Below are positions 46,758 through 55,525 of a DNA stretch of 64,000 bases, piece by piece. Where the stretch lies: assembly GCA_019455285.1 (NCBI GenBank), contig JACFMS010000010.1, positions 25,398 to 89,397 on the forward strand, in the 5' to 3' direction. Position 1 is the first letter of the stretch. Every line of letters starts with the position of its first letter. Origin of the DNA: Sphingomonadales bacterium. GTDB lineage: Bacteria > Pseudomonadota > Alphaproteobacteria > Sphingomonadales > Govanellaceae. The translations under genes and the position numbers were made by a program. The notes under the pieces are model-generated. The model made no database searches. It saw only the letters and a list, made by a program, of their open reading frames with translations, and was not told the origin of the DNA.

Positions 46758-49040
46758 ATGCGCGCATACTTGCATTGTATCCAGGCTGGTTGGAAAAACG
46801 GTCAGCAGAGGGCCGCTTGGTTGGCCACCATTTGGATCGTCGCCGGTCTCCTATTTTTGCCGGCGATGGCCCAGCCGCCAGGCCCAATCCCGCCGCTGCA
46901 AGGCAGCCTGCTGACGACGATCTTCCCCGGCGCCACCCAGGCGTCGGCCATGACTGGCTCCCCGCCTGCGGCGGAAGTCCAGGTCGAAGGGGGATTTGGT
47001 GGGTACATCTTCTCGACATGGTCAGTCATCCACTCTACAGGATATTCTGGCGCGCCTATAGACATTTTGGTGGGGTTGAGCCGCGACGGTCGGATTACCG
47101 GCGCGGTGTTGCGGCAACACACAGAGCCCATCCTGGTGATCGGCATCTCGGACGCCGATCTGAAGGCGTTTGTCGCACAATTCTCCGGGCTCTCCATTCG
47201 CGGCAAGATATCCCGCAAGACCAGCGAGACAGCCGGACGCCTGCCCGACGCCATCAGCGGCGCTACCGTGTCCAGCGCGGTGATCGGCGACGCCATTCTG
47301 ACCTCGGCGCGATTGGTGGCCGAATCACGGCGGATGTTTGAGGCCACGCCGACGGTCGCGCCCGAAATTCCTGAGGTCAAGAGCTGGCAGGACTTTATCG
47401 CCAGCGGCGCCATTGGCCACATGCGGCTTAGCCGGGGCGAAGTGGCGGCGCGGCGCGGCGAAAAAATCGACCACGACGAGGAAGAGGACGAGCACGAGGA
47501 CGATCCCTTTATTGATCTTTATGCCGGCGTGGTGACGCCACATGCCATCGGCAGTCCGATGATCGGCGCGCAGACCTACAACAAATTACGCGCCGAAATG
47601 GCTGCCGGCGATCAGCTATTCGCCATACTCGCCAAGGGTCTTTATTCCTATAAGGGAACGCGCTATGTGCGCAGCGGCGTGTTTGACCGCATCAGTTTAG
47701 TGCAGGGCGCGCTGACCATTCCCTTTACCCGCGACCGCTATGTCCTCATCGAGAATCTGGCGTTTCCCGACGACGACATTCCTGAGCTTCGTGAAATCGG
47801 CTTGTTTATTCTGCCGGCAGACAGCGGCTTTGACGGGTCGCTCCCGTGGCGGCTTGATCTGCGGGTAGACGCCGACGACGCCAACCCTGTGGTTTTCTCG
47901 CTGGCTCACACGCCGCAGGCAAGCAGCGTCATCAAACCAGCGCCGGAGCCAGCGCCGGAAGCAGCGCCGAAATCGGCCCCGGTGCAGACGACACCCACAC
48001 TGCAACCGAAAATATCATCTCAGCCGCAAGCGCAGATTACAATACAACCGCCGCCACCGGCACAACTCCAGGCAGAGGCGCAGCTCCCGACCACGATATC
48101 GATCGAGCCGCTGTGGAAACGCGCTTGGACGACAAGCGTGCCGGAGATCATTTTTCTCACTCTGATGCTGACGACGCTGACCGGCATTCTGCTGTTTCAG
48201 GACTTCATCGTCCGCAAGACCCACGCGTATTTGATCGCCCGCAATATCTTTCTTGCCGTGACTTTGATCTGGCTGGGCTACATCGCCGGCGGTCAGTTAT
48301 CGGTGGTCAATGTCCTGACCTTTGTTCACGCCATGCGCCAGGACTTCCGCTGGGAATATTTCCTGGTATCGCCCATCATCTTCATCCTGTGGGGATATGT
48401 GGCGGTGGCCATGCTGTTCTGGGGCCGCGGCGTCTACTGCGGCTGGTTGTGTCCGTTCGGCGCAATGCAGGAACTGCTGAACGAAGTGGCGCGGCGCCTG
48501 AAGGTGCCGCAGATCCGCGTTCCCTTCGGCCTTCATGAGCGGCTATGGCCAATCAAGTACGTGATCTTTCTCGGATTGTTTGCGATATCGCTTTATTCCA
48601 TGGAGCTGGCGGTGATCGCCAGCGAAGTGGAGCCCTTCAAAACCGCCATCGTGCTTAAGTTCGTGCGCGGTTGGCCGTTCCTGTTTTATGTTGTGGCCAT
48701 ATTGGTCGCTGGATTATTCATCGAACGGTTCTTCTGCCGCTATTTCTGCCCGCTGGGCGCGGCGCTCGCCATTCCGTCGCGGCTCCATATGTTCGATTGG
48801 CTGAAGCGGCGGCGGCAATGCGGCACCGAATGCAGCATTTGCGCCCAGCACTGCACCGTCCAAGCGGTTCACCCCAACGGCGCGATCAACCCCAATGAAT
48901 GCGTTCAGTGCCTGAAGTGCCAGACGCTTTATTATGATGACCATACCTGCCCGCCCCTGATCGCCAGCCGCAAACGCGCCGAGAAATTGCGCGCCTCCGG
49001 CTCGCTGATCGCGGAAAAACTATCGGAGGGCAAGAAATGA
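46758..49040 (+). CDS. nirI: NosR/NirI family polytopic iron-sulfur flavoprotein
   Basis: A 760-residue membrane protein of the NosR/NirI type. After an N-terminal hydrophobic segment (about residues 20-37) comes an FMN-binding domain with the flavin-acceptor threonine T170 in D-A-I-S-G-A-T-V-S-S. A proline/glutamine-rich linker (about 394-445) precedes several membrane helices. The membrane part contains C-G-W-L-C-P and C-R-Y-F-C-P motifs, and the C-terminus has two ferredoxin-like clusters, C-G-T-E-C-S-I-C and C-V-Q-C-L-K-C. The position beside nirS and ahead of an ApbE gene fits NirI, needed for nirS expression or maturation, better than NosR, since no nosZ is near. The ATG at 46758 fits. 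Confidence 0.9.
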   Translation: MRAYLHCIQAGWKNGQQRAAWLATIWIVAGLLFLPAMAQPPGPIPPLQGSLLTTIFPGATQASAMTGSPPAAEVQVEGGFGGYIFSTWSVIHSTGYSGAPIDILVGLSRDGRITGAVLRQHTEPILVIGISDADLKAFVAQFSGLSIRGKISRKTSETAGRLPDAISGATVSSAVIGDAILTSARLVAESRRMFEATPTVAPEIPEVKSWQDFIASGAIGHMRLSRGEVAARRGEKIDHDEEEDEHEDDPFIDLYAGVVTPHAIGSPMIGAQTYNKLRAEMAAGDQLFAILAKGLYSYKGTRYVRSGVFDRISLVQGALTIPFTRDRYVLIENLAFPDDDIPELREIGLFILPADSGFDGSLPWRLDLRVDADDANPVVFSLAHTPQASSVIKPAPEPAPEAAPKSAPVQTTPTLQPKISSQPQAQITIQPPPPAQLQAEAQLPTTISIEPLWKRAWTTSVPEIIFLTLMLTTLTGILLFQDFIVRKTHAYLIARNIFLAVTLIWLGYIAGGQLSVVNVLTFVHAMRQDFRWEYFLVSPIIFILWGYVAVAMLFWGRGVYCGWLCPFGAMQELLNEVARRLKVPQIRVPFGLHERLWPIKYVIFLGLFAISLYSMELAVIASEVEPFKTAIVLKFVRGWPFLFYVVAILVAGLFIERFFCRYFCPLGAALAIPSRLHMFDWLKRRRQCGTECSICAQHCTVQAVHPNGAINPNECVQCLKCQTLYYDDHTCPPLIASRKRAEKLRASGSLIAEKLSEGKK

Positions 49041-50032
49041 GCACGTCCATGCCGTCTCTCACTCGCCGTCGGATGTTGACCATCATCGCCGCCACAGGCG
49101 CGACCAGCCTTTTGCCGTGGACGGGACGCGCGGCCACAGCCTACGAGGCGACCGAATGGCGCGGCTATGCCCTGGGCGCCGATGCCCGCCTGCTGCTTCA
49201 TGGCCGCAGCAAGGCCGAGGCGGAGCGGGCGATCGCCGTGTCCATGGCGGAAATCGAACGGCTGGAGAATGAGTTCAGTCTTTATCGCGCCAATTCCAGC
49301 TTGTGCCGCTTAAATCGCGACGGCATGCTGCCGCGGCCGAGCGCTGATATGACCGCTTTGCTGCGGTTGGCTTGTCGCTTCGGCGATCTGAGCCATGGCG
49401 CGTTCGACATTTCAGTGCAGCCGCTGTGGCAGCTTTACGCCGCGCATTTCGCCTTGTCCAACGCCAACCCGGCGGGACCGTCGGAGGATAAGATCAAAGA
49501 GGCGCTTTCTCGGGTGGATTATCGGCGGATCAGGGTCGACGATAACGCCATCAGACTGGCTCCCGGCATGGCGTTGACGCTCAACGGCATCGCGCAAGGA
49601 TACATTACCGATCGGGTGGCCGATATCCTGCGCGATCAAGGCTGGTCGCACATCCTGGTTGATCTTGGCGAAACCCGAGCTCTCGATAGCCATCCCAGCG
49701 GTCGGCCATGGCGCATCGGTCTGAAGGGCGGCGCATCGACCGCCGCCGCGCCGACGCTCGATATTGCCGACCGCGCCGTCGCCACCTCCGCCCGCCGCAG
49801 TTTTGTCTTTGACGCCGCCGGCCACCATTGTCATCTCCTGGACCCCGCATCGGGGCATACCGCCCAAGGCTTCGCCAGCGTTACCGTCGTTGCGCGCCGC
49901 GCCGCCGACGCAGACGCCTTATCCACGGCGCTGTCGATCATGCCGAGGGCACACGCCGCATCACTGGCGCAACGCCTTCAGGATAGCGAAATCTGGGTCG
50001 GCGCCGATGACGGCGGCATTGCACAACTCTAA
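49037..50032 (+). CDS. nirX: FAD:protein FMN transferase (NirX/ApbE family)
   Basis: A 331-residue ApbE-type enzyme with a Tat signal (R-R-R near residue 10, then a hydrophobic segment up to about residue 33). ApbE motifs are G-A-D-A-R-L near residue 48, E-R-L-E-N-E-F-S-L-Y-R-A-N-S near 73, T-L-N-G-I-A-Q-G-Y near 185, V-D-L-G-E-T-R near 213 and L-L-D-P-A-S-G-H near 272. ApbE attaches FMN to a threonine of partner proteins; the S-G-A-T site of NirI is an obvious partner. It overlaps the nirI stop by four bases. NirX and NosX are the names used in denitrifiers. Confidence 0.92.
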   Translation: MSTSMPSLTRRRMLTIIAATGATSLLPWTGRAATAYEATEWRGYALGADARLLLHGRSKAEAERAIAVSMAEIERLENEFSLYRANSSLCRLNRDGMLPRPSADMTALLRLACRFGDLSHGAFDISVQPLWQLYAAHFALSNANPAGPSEDKIKEALSRVDYRRIRVDDNAIRLAPGMALTLNGIAQGYITDRVADILRDQGWSHILVDLGETRALDSHPSGRPWRIGLKGGASTAAAPTLDIADRAVATSARRSFVFDAAGHHCHLLDPASGHTAQGFASVTVVARRAADADALSTALSIMPRAHAASLAQRLQDSEIWVGADDGGIAQL

Positions 50033-50047
50033 CTGGCGTCGAGCAGA

Positions 50048-50089
50048 TTGACCTTTATCAAGTATTTCCCTAGACATCTAATTTAGAAT
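50048..50089 (+). promoter_or_regulatory. FNR/NNR box and -10 element of the TonB receptor gene
   Basis: TTGACCTTTATCAA (50048-50061) matches TTGAC-N4-ATCAA. Exactly 22 bases later lies TAGAAT (50084-50089), close to the -10 consensus, so the layout is that of a class II FNR promoter with a start near 50096. It lies 16 bases after the nirX stop and 143 bases before the receptor ATG. Confidence 0.82.
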
Positions 50090-50091
50090 GC

Positions 50092-50110
50092 GTCTCATAT
50101 GAAATGAGAC
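50092..50110. promoter_or_regulatory. Hairpin at the 5' end of the receptor message
   Basis: GTCTCAT and ATGAGAC form a perfect inverted repeat around ATGAA. The predicted transcription start near 50096 falls inside it. It could be an operator, for example for a metal regulator, or a 5' stem in the message. Confidence 0.4.
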
Positions 50111-50203
50111 CGCCGTGGCACGGATGAGATTGACCGGGAGTGAGCCCATGCTGGCAATGCGCCTAAAGAATGCCGATCCCCTACCTATAACAATCCGATA
50201 ATC

Positions 50204-52390
50204 ATGAGTGACCGGCGTATGTCGCACGCTGCCCCCCTCTCCGCTCTGCTGCTTCTGGCCATTGCCACTGATGCGGCGGCGGCCGAAAATCCTCTGCTCT
50301 TGGCCGCCGCGGAAGAGAGCGCCCGCTGGATGGAGGAAGTTCTCGTTACCGCCCGCAAGCGCGCCGAGCTGGCGCAAGACGTGCCGATTTCCTTAAGCGT
50401 GCTCAGCAGCGATGAGCTGCGGCAATCCGGCATCAATCGCGTCGGTGAACTTGCCTTGTTTGCGCCCGGTCTTTCCTTCGAGGAAACGTACGGCCGCCAG
50501 CTTGACCGACCGGTCATGCGCGGCATGTCGACGATCCTGTCGGGCACGCAGATTGAACAGAACATGGCCTTCTATATCGATGGCGTGTTTGTCGCCGGCG
50601 CCATTTCGGCGACCACTCTCGATGACGTGGAGCGGGTTGAGGTGTTGCGTGGGCCGCAAAATGCGCTGTTTGGCCGCACCGCGCTGTCGGGCGCTGTCAA
50701 CTTCATCACCCAAAAGCCGAGCAAGGAATTCGAGGGACGCATCAAGGCGACGATTGCCACTCACGACGAATACCGCGCCAACCTCATGCTAAGCGGCCCC
50801 TTGGTGGAGGAACGCCTGCTGTTCCGCTTCAATGCCGGTTATTATACCTACGGCGGCGAATACAAGAATACCGTCACCAACAAGACCATCGGCGGCGAGG
50901 AGACCAAGGCCGTCGCCACGCAGCTTCAATGGCAGATCAGCGAAAACCTGTCCGCTACGGCTAAAGTGGCCTATAGCGAGGATGACGATGAGCATCCGCC
51001 GATACGGCTGCAGGACAGCAGCTACAACAACTGTTTTCTTGACACGCCCGATCAATATTACTGCGGCAAGGTCAAGATTTTTGATGAGGTGGCGCTTAAT
51101 ACCGACGCCGTTGACGGCGGCGGCCTGCGGCGCAAAACCTGGCGCACCAGCTTGATGATTGACTGGGACTTTGACGGCAGCCGGTTAACTTCCATCACAT
51201 CCTATAATGACGAGGAACTTTGGGCCGGCATCGATCTCGACGGTACGGCCGTTAATGCCATCAATGGCTTTTTCCAGACCGTCGATATCAACAATTTTGA
51301 AGATTTCTCCCAGGAGCTTCGTCTGACTTCTCCTGCCGAGGCGCGGTTGCGCTGGCTGGTGGGCGGGTATTATTATGATTTCACCCAGGACGGCGAGAAT
51401 TTCAAGCCACAGCCCGGAAACAAAGCGACGGAGAAAACCGAGAACTATGCTGTGTTCGGGCAGTTGCAGTTTGATTTGAACGATGCGCTGACGGTGAGCG
51501 CGGAAATGCGCGCGGCAAAGGATAAGAAATCGCTCGTTCGCGCCGATAGCGTCGTCTTTCAGGAAAATTTCACAACCCTTAACCCGCGTCTGGCGCTGGA
51601 ATATAAATACCGGCCGGAGATGCTTCTATACGCCACCATCGCCAAGGGCAGCAAGCCTGGCGGCTTTAATAGCAACACCTCCTTACCTCCGGAACTCCAA
51701 TCATTCGACGAGGAACGCGCCTGGAACTACGAAGCCGGACTCAAGGGATCTTGGCCGGAGCGACGCCTCAGTTACAGCTTGTCCGCCTTTTATATTGACT
51801 GGACGAAGCAGCAATTGACTTCAAGCTTCGACAATCCCAACGGACGCCCAATCATCTACACCCAAAATGCCGGCGAGACCGAGGTTAGCGGCATTGAAGC
51901 AGAGCTTTCCGTCCAGCCCATCGACGCCTTCTACCTGCGCGCCAATTACGCCCTGGTGAATGCTGAATTCAAGCGCTTCGATGTGGCCGAACAGGCGGCG
52001 CTGACTGGCGACCCTTCGGTGGCAGGCAACAAAACGCCGCGCGCGCCAAAGCATATGGCCTCGCTGTCCGGCACCTATACCGTGCCGTTGGGAGGCGACT
52101 GGCAGGGATACGTTCACGGCGATCTGACCTATGAAAGCAAGCGCTTCGCCCAGGTCCACAATCTAGCCCACAGCGGCGACAAGGTGATCGCCAGCCTGCA
52201 TGGCGGTGTGGAAAGCGGCAACGTCGGCATTGATCTTTGGGTAAAAAATTTATTCAACGACAAATACGCGACATCGATCACGCGTTATCGGGATTTTGCC
52301 GGATTCAATTCCTTTCAGGCGCCGCGGGCGTTCGTCGTCACCCTGCCCCGAGGCAGGCAATTTGGCGCTTCGGCAACTTATCAGTTTTAA
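50204..52390 (+). CDS. TonB-dependent outer-membrane receptor
   Basis: A 728-residue receptor. The signal peptide is about residues 1-27; the TonB box region M-E-E-V-L-V-T-A-R-K follows near residue 43. The plug domain shows D-V-P-I-S-L-S-V-L and V-E-V-L-R-G-P-Q-N-A-L-F-G near residue 147, and the rest is a beta barrel whose final strand ends F-G-A-S-A-T-Y-Q-F. An in-frame ATG at 50219 is a second possible start. The substrate is unknown, yet the upstream FNR/NNR promoter ties it to low-oxygen respiration, so copper, iron or heme uptake for the nir/nor enzymes is plausible. Its last four bases overlap a convergent LuxR-HTH reading frame. Confidence 0.93.
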   Translation: MSDRRMSHAAPLSALLLLAIATDAAAAENPLLLAAAEESARWMEEVLVTARKRAELAQDVPISLSVLSSDELRQSGINRVGELALFAPGLSFEETYGRQLDRPVMRGMSTILSGTQIEQNMAFYIDGVFVAGAISATTLDDVERVEVLRGPQNALFGRTALSGAVNFITQKPSKEFEGRIKATIATHDEYRANLMLSGPLVEERLLFRFNAGYYTYGGEYKNTVTNKTIGGEETKAVATQLQWQISENLSATAKVAYSEDDDEHPPIRLQDSSYNNCFLDTPDQYYCGKVKIFDEVALNTDAVDGGGLRRKTWRTSLMIDWDFDGSRLTSITSYNDEELWAGIDLDGTAVNAINGFFQTVDINNFEDFSQELRLTSPAEARLRWLVGGYYYDFTQDGENFKPQPGNKATEKTENYAVFGQLQFDLNDALTVSAEMRAAKDKKSLVRADSVVFQENFTTLNPRLALEYKYRPEMLLYATIAKGSKPGGFNSNTSLPPELQSFDEERAWNYEAGLKGSWPERRLSYSLSAFYIDWTKQQLTSSFDNPNGRPIIYTQNAGETEVSGIEAELSVQPIDAFYLRANYALVNAEFKRFDVAEQAALTGDPSVAGNKTPRAPKHMASLSGTYTVPLGGDWQGYVHGDLTYESKRFAQVHNLAHSGDKVIASLHGGVESGNVGIDLWVKNLFNDKYATSITRYRDFAGFNSFQAPRAFVVTLPRGRQFGASATYQF

Positions 52391-52626
52391 GCCTGGATAT
52401 GTAGTGCGGCATCCTTACCCCGCATCCGACGGATGAGCTGCGAGCGCGTCGATACCGCCAGCTTGCGGTAAAGGTTCTTGCGATGCCACAGCACCGTATT
52501 GATGGACATGCCGAGCGCATTGGCTATTTCCTTGGAGGTGCAGCCGCTGGAAATCAAATCGACGATCTCCCGCTCCCGTCCAGTCATGGCATGCGTAACC
52601 GAAACGCTCGACATCAATTTCGGCAC
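52387..52626 (-). pseudogene. LuxR-type helix-turn-helix remnant or stand-alone HTH
   Basis: A 79-residue frame starting at a GTG. Residues 14-70 form a GerE/LuxR helix-turn-helix: T-G-R-E-R-E-I-V-D-L, then S-K-E-I-A-N-A-L-G-M-S-I-N-T-V, then Y-R-K-L. Complete LuxR regulators of this type carry long N-terminal domains, like the 859-residue protein at 55526. The frame stays open only up to an in-frame TGA near 52722. It is probably the 3' remnant of a larger regulator; a short independent HTH protein is possible. It overlaps the receptor stop by four bases. Confidence 0.6.
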
Positions 52627-52733
52627 CGGATATTTGAATGTAAAATATAAGGAAGCTGACCTCAGCGCCGATTTTACCGTAGGTGTTTGCTTGCAATACG
52701 CCGGACATCTAGCACATCAAAGTGGTGCAAAAG

Positions 52734-52901
52734 ATGAAACTTTCCCATGACGACCCCCATACCCAGGTGGATTGGAGCGAGTGGGGCTTCAACTACAACA
52801 TTAACGGCGTCGACCCTCCGGCGGCGACATGGGTGGAAGTGCGGCGGCTCTTGCATCCGGCTTTCCTGGTGGAGGTTGAACTCATCGCTGAGCTTGCATA
52901 G
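52734..52901 (+). pseudogene. Truncated RidA-family remnant
   Basis: A 55-residue frame whose second half, D-P-P-A-A-T-W-V-E-V-R-R-L and F-L-V-E-V-E-L-I-A-E-L, corresponds to the C-terminus of the complete RidA protein at 62866 (P-P-A-A-T-W-V-Q-V-S-R-L and F-M-L-E-V-E-I-T-A-E-L). The first half has no RidA likeness, and the core residues before it are absent, so this cannot be a working RidA. It lies directly upstream of the first dehydrogenase E1-alpha on the same strand, as intact RidA does further upstream in the second module, and marks a deletion scar. Confidence 0.75.
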
Positions 52902-53090
52902 AATTGAAAAATGCGCTCGAATATGGGTAATCTGATTGAAGCGGGAATCATCAATGCCAACGCTGACAAAATGATGTTAGGATGTTTCTTTACTTAAGTT
53001 AATGATGCAATCGATTCTTTACCGTTGGTAAAGCTTAATTCTCGACATGTCTGGATCGAGCTCGTCTGTCATTGAAGTGGAGTGCGACAC
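52902..53090. other. Promoter region of the plus-strand dehydrogenase module
   Basis: This AT-rich gap holds the palindrome at 53017-53033 and the GTGGAG ribosome site before the GTG at 53091. A 28-codon open frame from 52911 is seen but has no ribosome site or known likeness. Confidence 0.5.
53017..53033. promoter_or_regulatory. Palindromic operator candidate before E1-alpha
   Basis: CTTTACC-GTT-GGTAAAG is a perfect 7-base inverted repeat with a three-base centre, 58 bases before the start codon. It has the size of a dimeric HTH binding site. The nearest candidate regulator is the LuxR protein at 55526. Confidence 0.5.
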
Positions 53091-54077
53091 GTGACGCCGA
53101 CAAAATCCCAACAACACTGGATGTACTCGCGGATGGTATTGAGCCGTGGGTACGAGGAGCGGTTGGCGGCGGCGTATATGGAGGGCAAGACGCCGCTGTT
53201 TAATATGGCCAATGGGCCGCTGCCGGGAGAGATGCATCTGTCGAACGGTCAGGAGCCGTGCGCGGTGGGGGTATGCGCGCATTTGCGCGCGGAGGATACG
53301 GTGACGGCGACGCACCGGCCGCACCACGTGGCCATCGCCAAGGGGGTGGACCTGCGGGCCATGACGGCGGAGATTTTCGGCAAGCAGGCGGGGTTGTCGG
53401 GCGGCCGCGGCGGGCATATGCACATCTTTGACCCCCGCGTCAATTTCGCCTGCTCGGGCATCATCGCCCAAGGCATGGGCCCGGCGGCGGGGGCGGCGCT
53501 GGCGCGTAAATTGCGCGGCGAGCCGGGGGTGGCGGTGGCGTTCATCGGCGAAGGCGCGGCCAACCAAGGCGCGTTTCACGAGGTGATGAACATCGCCGCG
53601 CTGTGGAAGCTGCCATTCCTCTGCATCATCGAAGATAACGGCTATGGCGTGTCGGTGATGAAGAAGGACTCCACCGCGGTGGCCCGCAACGATGTGCGCG
53701 CCGCGGCCTATGGCGTCCCAGGCGTCTATGTGCCGGGCAACGACCCATACGCCATCTATGCGGCCGCCGGCGAAGCCATTGAGCGCGCCAGGGCGGGCGA
53801 TGGTCCGACCTTAATCGAGATCGAGACCTGGCGGCTTGCCGGTCACTTCATGGGCGACGTGGAAGGCTACCGTCCGGCTGGGGAGAAGGACGCGCTTTTT
53901 GCCCGCGATCCCATCCCCGCCATGCGCCAGCGGATGATCGCCGAGAAGACGGCGACGGCGGACGACGTAGCGGCGCTGGAAGCGGAGGCCAAGGCCACCT
54001 TGGACGCGGTGTTTGACTATGCCCGGTCAGCGGCGGAACCACGGCCCGAGGAAGCGTTGGAAAAAGTATTCGTATAA
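53091..54077 (+). CDS. 2-oxoacid/acetoin dehydrogenase E1 component alpha subunit (module 1)
   Basis: A 328-residue ThDP-dependent E1-alpha. The start is GTG 53091, eight bases after GTGGAG, and gives exactly the length of its paralogue at 60082. The ThDP motif begins G153-E-G155-A-A-N-Q-G and ends at E-D-N183; R-G-G-H-M-H near residue 106 and S-G-I-I-A-Q-G near 122 are family marks. The sequence belongs to the pyruvate/acetoin (AcoA-like) E1 group, and decarboxylates the 2-oxo substrate with the beta subunit. It is followed after eleven bases by the beta gene. The substrate is not resolved. Confidence 0.92.
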   Translation: MTPTKSQQHWMYSRMVLSRGYEERLAAAYMEGKTPLFNMANGPLPGEMHLSNGQEPCAVGVCAHLRAEDTVTATHRPHHVAIAKGVDLRAMTAEIFGKQAGLSGGRGGHMHIFDPRVNFACSGIIAQGMGPAAGAALARKLRGEPGVAVAFIGEGAANQGAFHEVMNIAALWKLPFLCIIEDNGYGVSVMKKDSTAVARNDVRAAAYGVPGVYVPGNDPYAIYAAAGEAIERARAGDGPTLIEIETWRLAGHFMGDVEGYRPAGEKDALFARDPIPAMRQRMIAEKTATADDVAALEAEAKATLDAVFDYARSAAEPRPEEALEKVFV

Positions 54078-54088
54078 AGGATAGAGCC

Positions 54089-55123
<1,035 letters not shown>

Positions 55124-55125
55124 CC

Positions 55126-55356
55126 ATGACCGAGGTTCGCATCGACGAGCATTTCTGGCAGGGCGACACGGAAGCCGTGCTCACCACTTGGTTCTTTGAC
55201 GACGGCGACCACGTGGAGGCCGGCGACGTCATCGCCGAGATCATGCTGGAAAAAACCCAGATGGAAATCGAGGCCCCTGCCGCCGGCATTCTTCACCCCA
55301 AGGCCCAGCCCAATGAGGCTGTACGCAAGGGCGATGTCATCGCCGTCATCGATTAG
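55126..55356 (+). CDS. Free lipoyl domain protein (module 1)
   Basis: A 76-residue stand-alone biotinyl/lipoyl-type domain. The swinging-arm lysine is in M-L-E-K-T-Q-M near residue 44, with the following A-P-A-A-G and the closing G-D-V-I-A-V-I-D as expected. In usual complexes this domain is fused to the E2 acyltransferase core; here it ends in a stop, and no catalytic domain follows in this module. It probably carries the acyl group from E1 to a partner E2 made elsewhere, such as the one at 58106. The ATG at 55126 fits better than the in-frame GTG at 55111. Confidence 0.9.
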   Translation: MTEVRIDEHFWQGDTEAVLTTWFFDDGDHVEAGDVIAEIMLEKTQMEIEAPAAGILHPKAQPNEAVRKGDVIAVID

Positions 55357-55484
55357 TCTTTGTCAACAATGCCCTAAGTTCGATACCTAAGCCCCCCTCC
55401 CTACCCCACCGCAATGTTTCGCCTTGCCCACCCGATAAAAACAGGTGATCATGGGGCCATGGGGATGGTGCGGCGGATCGCCAC

Positions 55485-55512
55485 TTGGCACGCCCTGAGA
55501 ACCCATTATAAA
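55485..55512 (+). promoter_or_regulatory. Putative promoter of the MalT-like regulator gene
   Basis: TTGGCA (55485-55490) and TATAAA (55507-55512) are 16 bases apart, a good sigma-70 pair. The start would lie about seven bases before the ATG at 55526, so the 5' leader is almost absent. Confidence 0.45.
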
Positions 55513-55525
55513 AGATGCCCGGATA

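Noticed and set aside
46758..49040. Naming the gene nosR
   Set aside because: The family is shared, but the gene is divergent from nirS, followed by nirX-type apbE, and no nosZ is present; nirI fits better.
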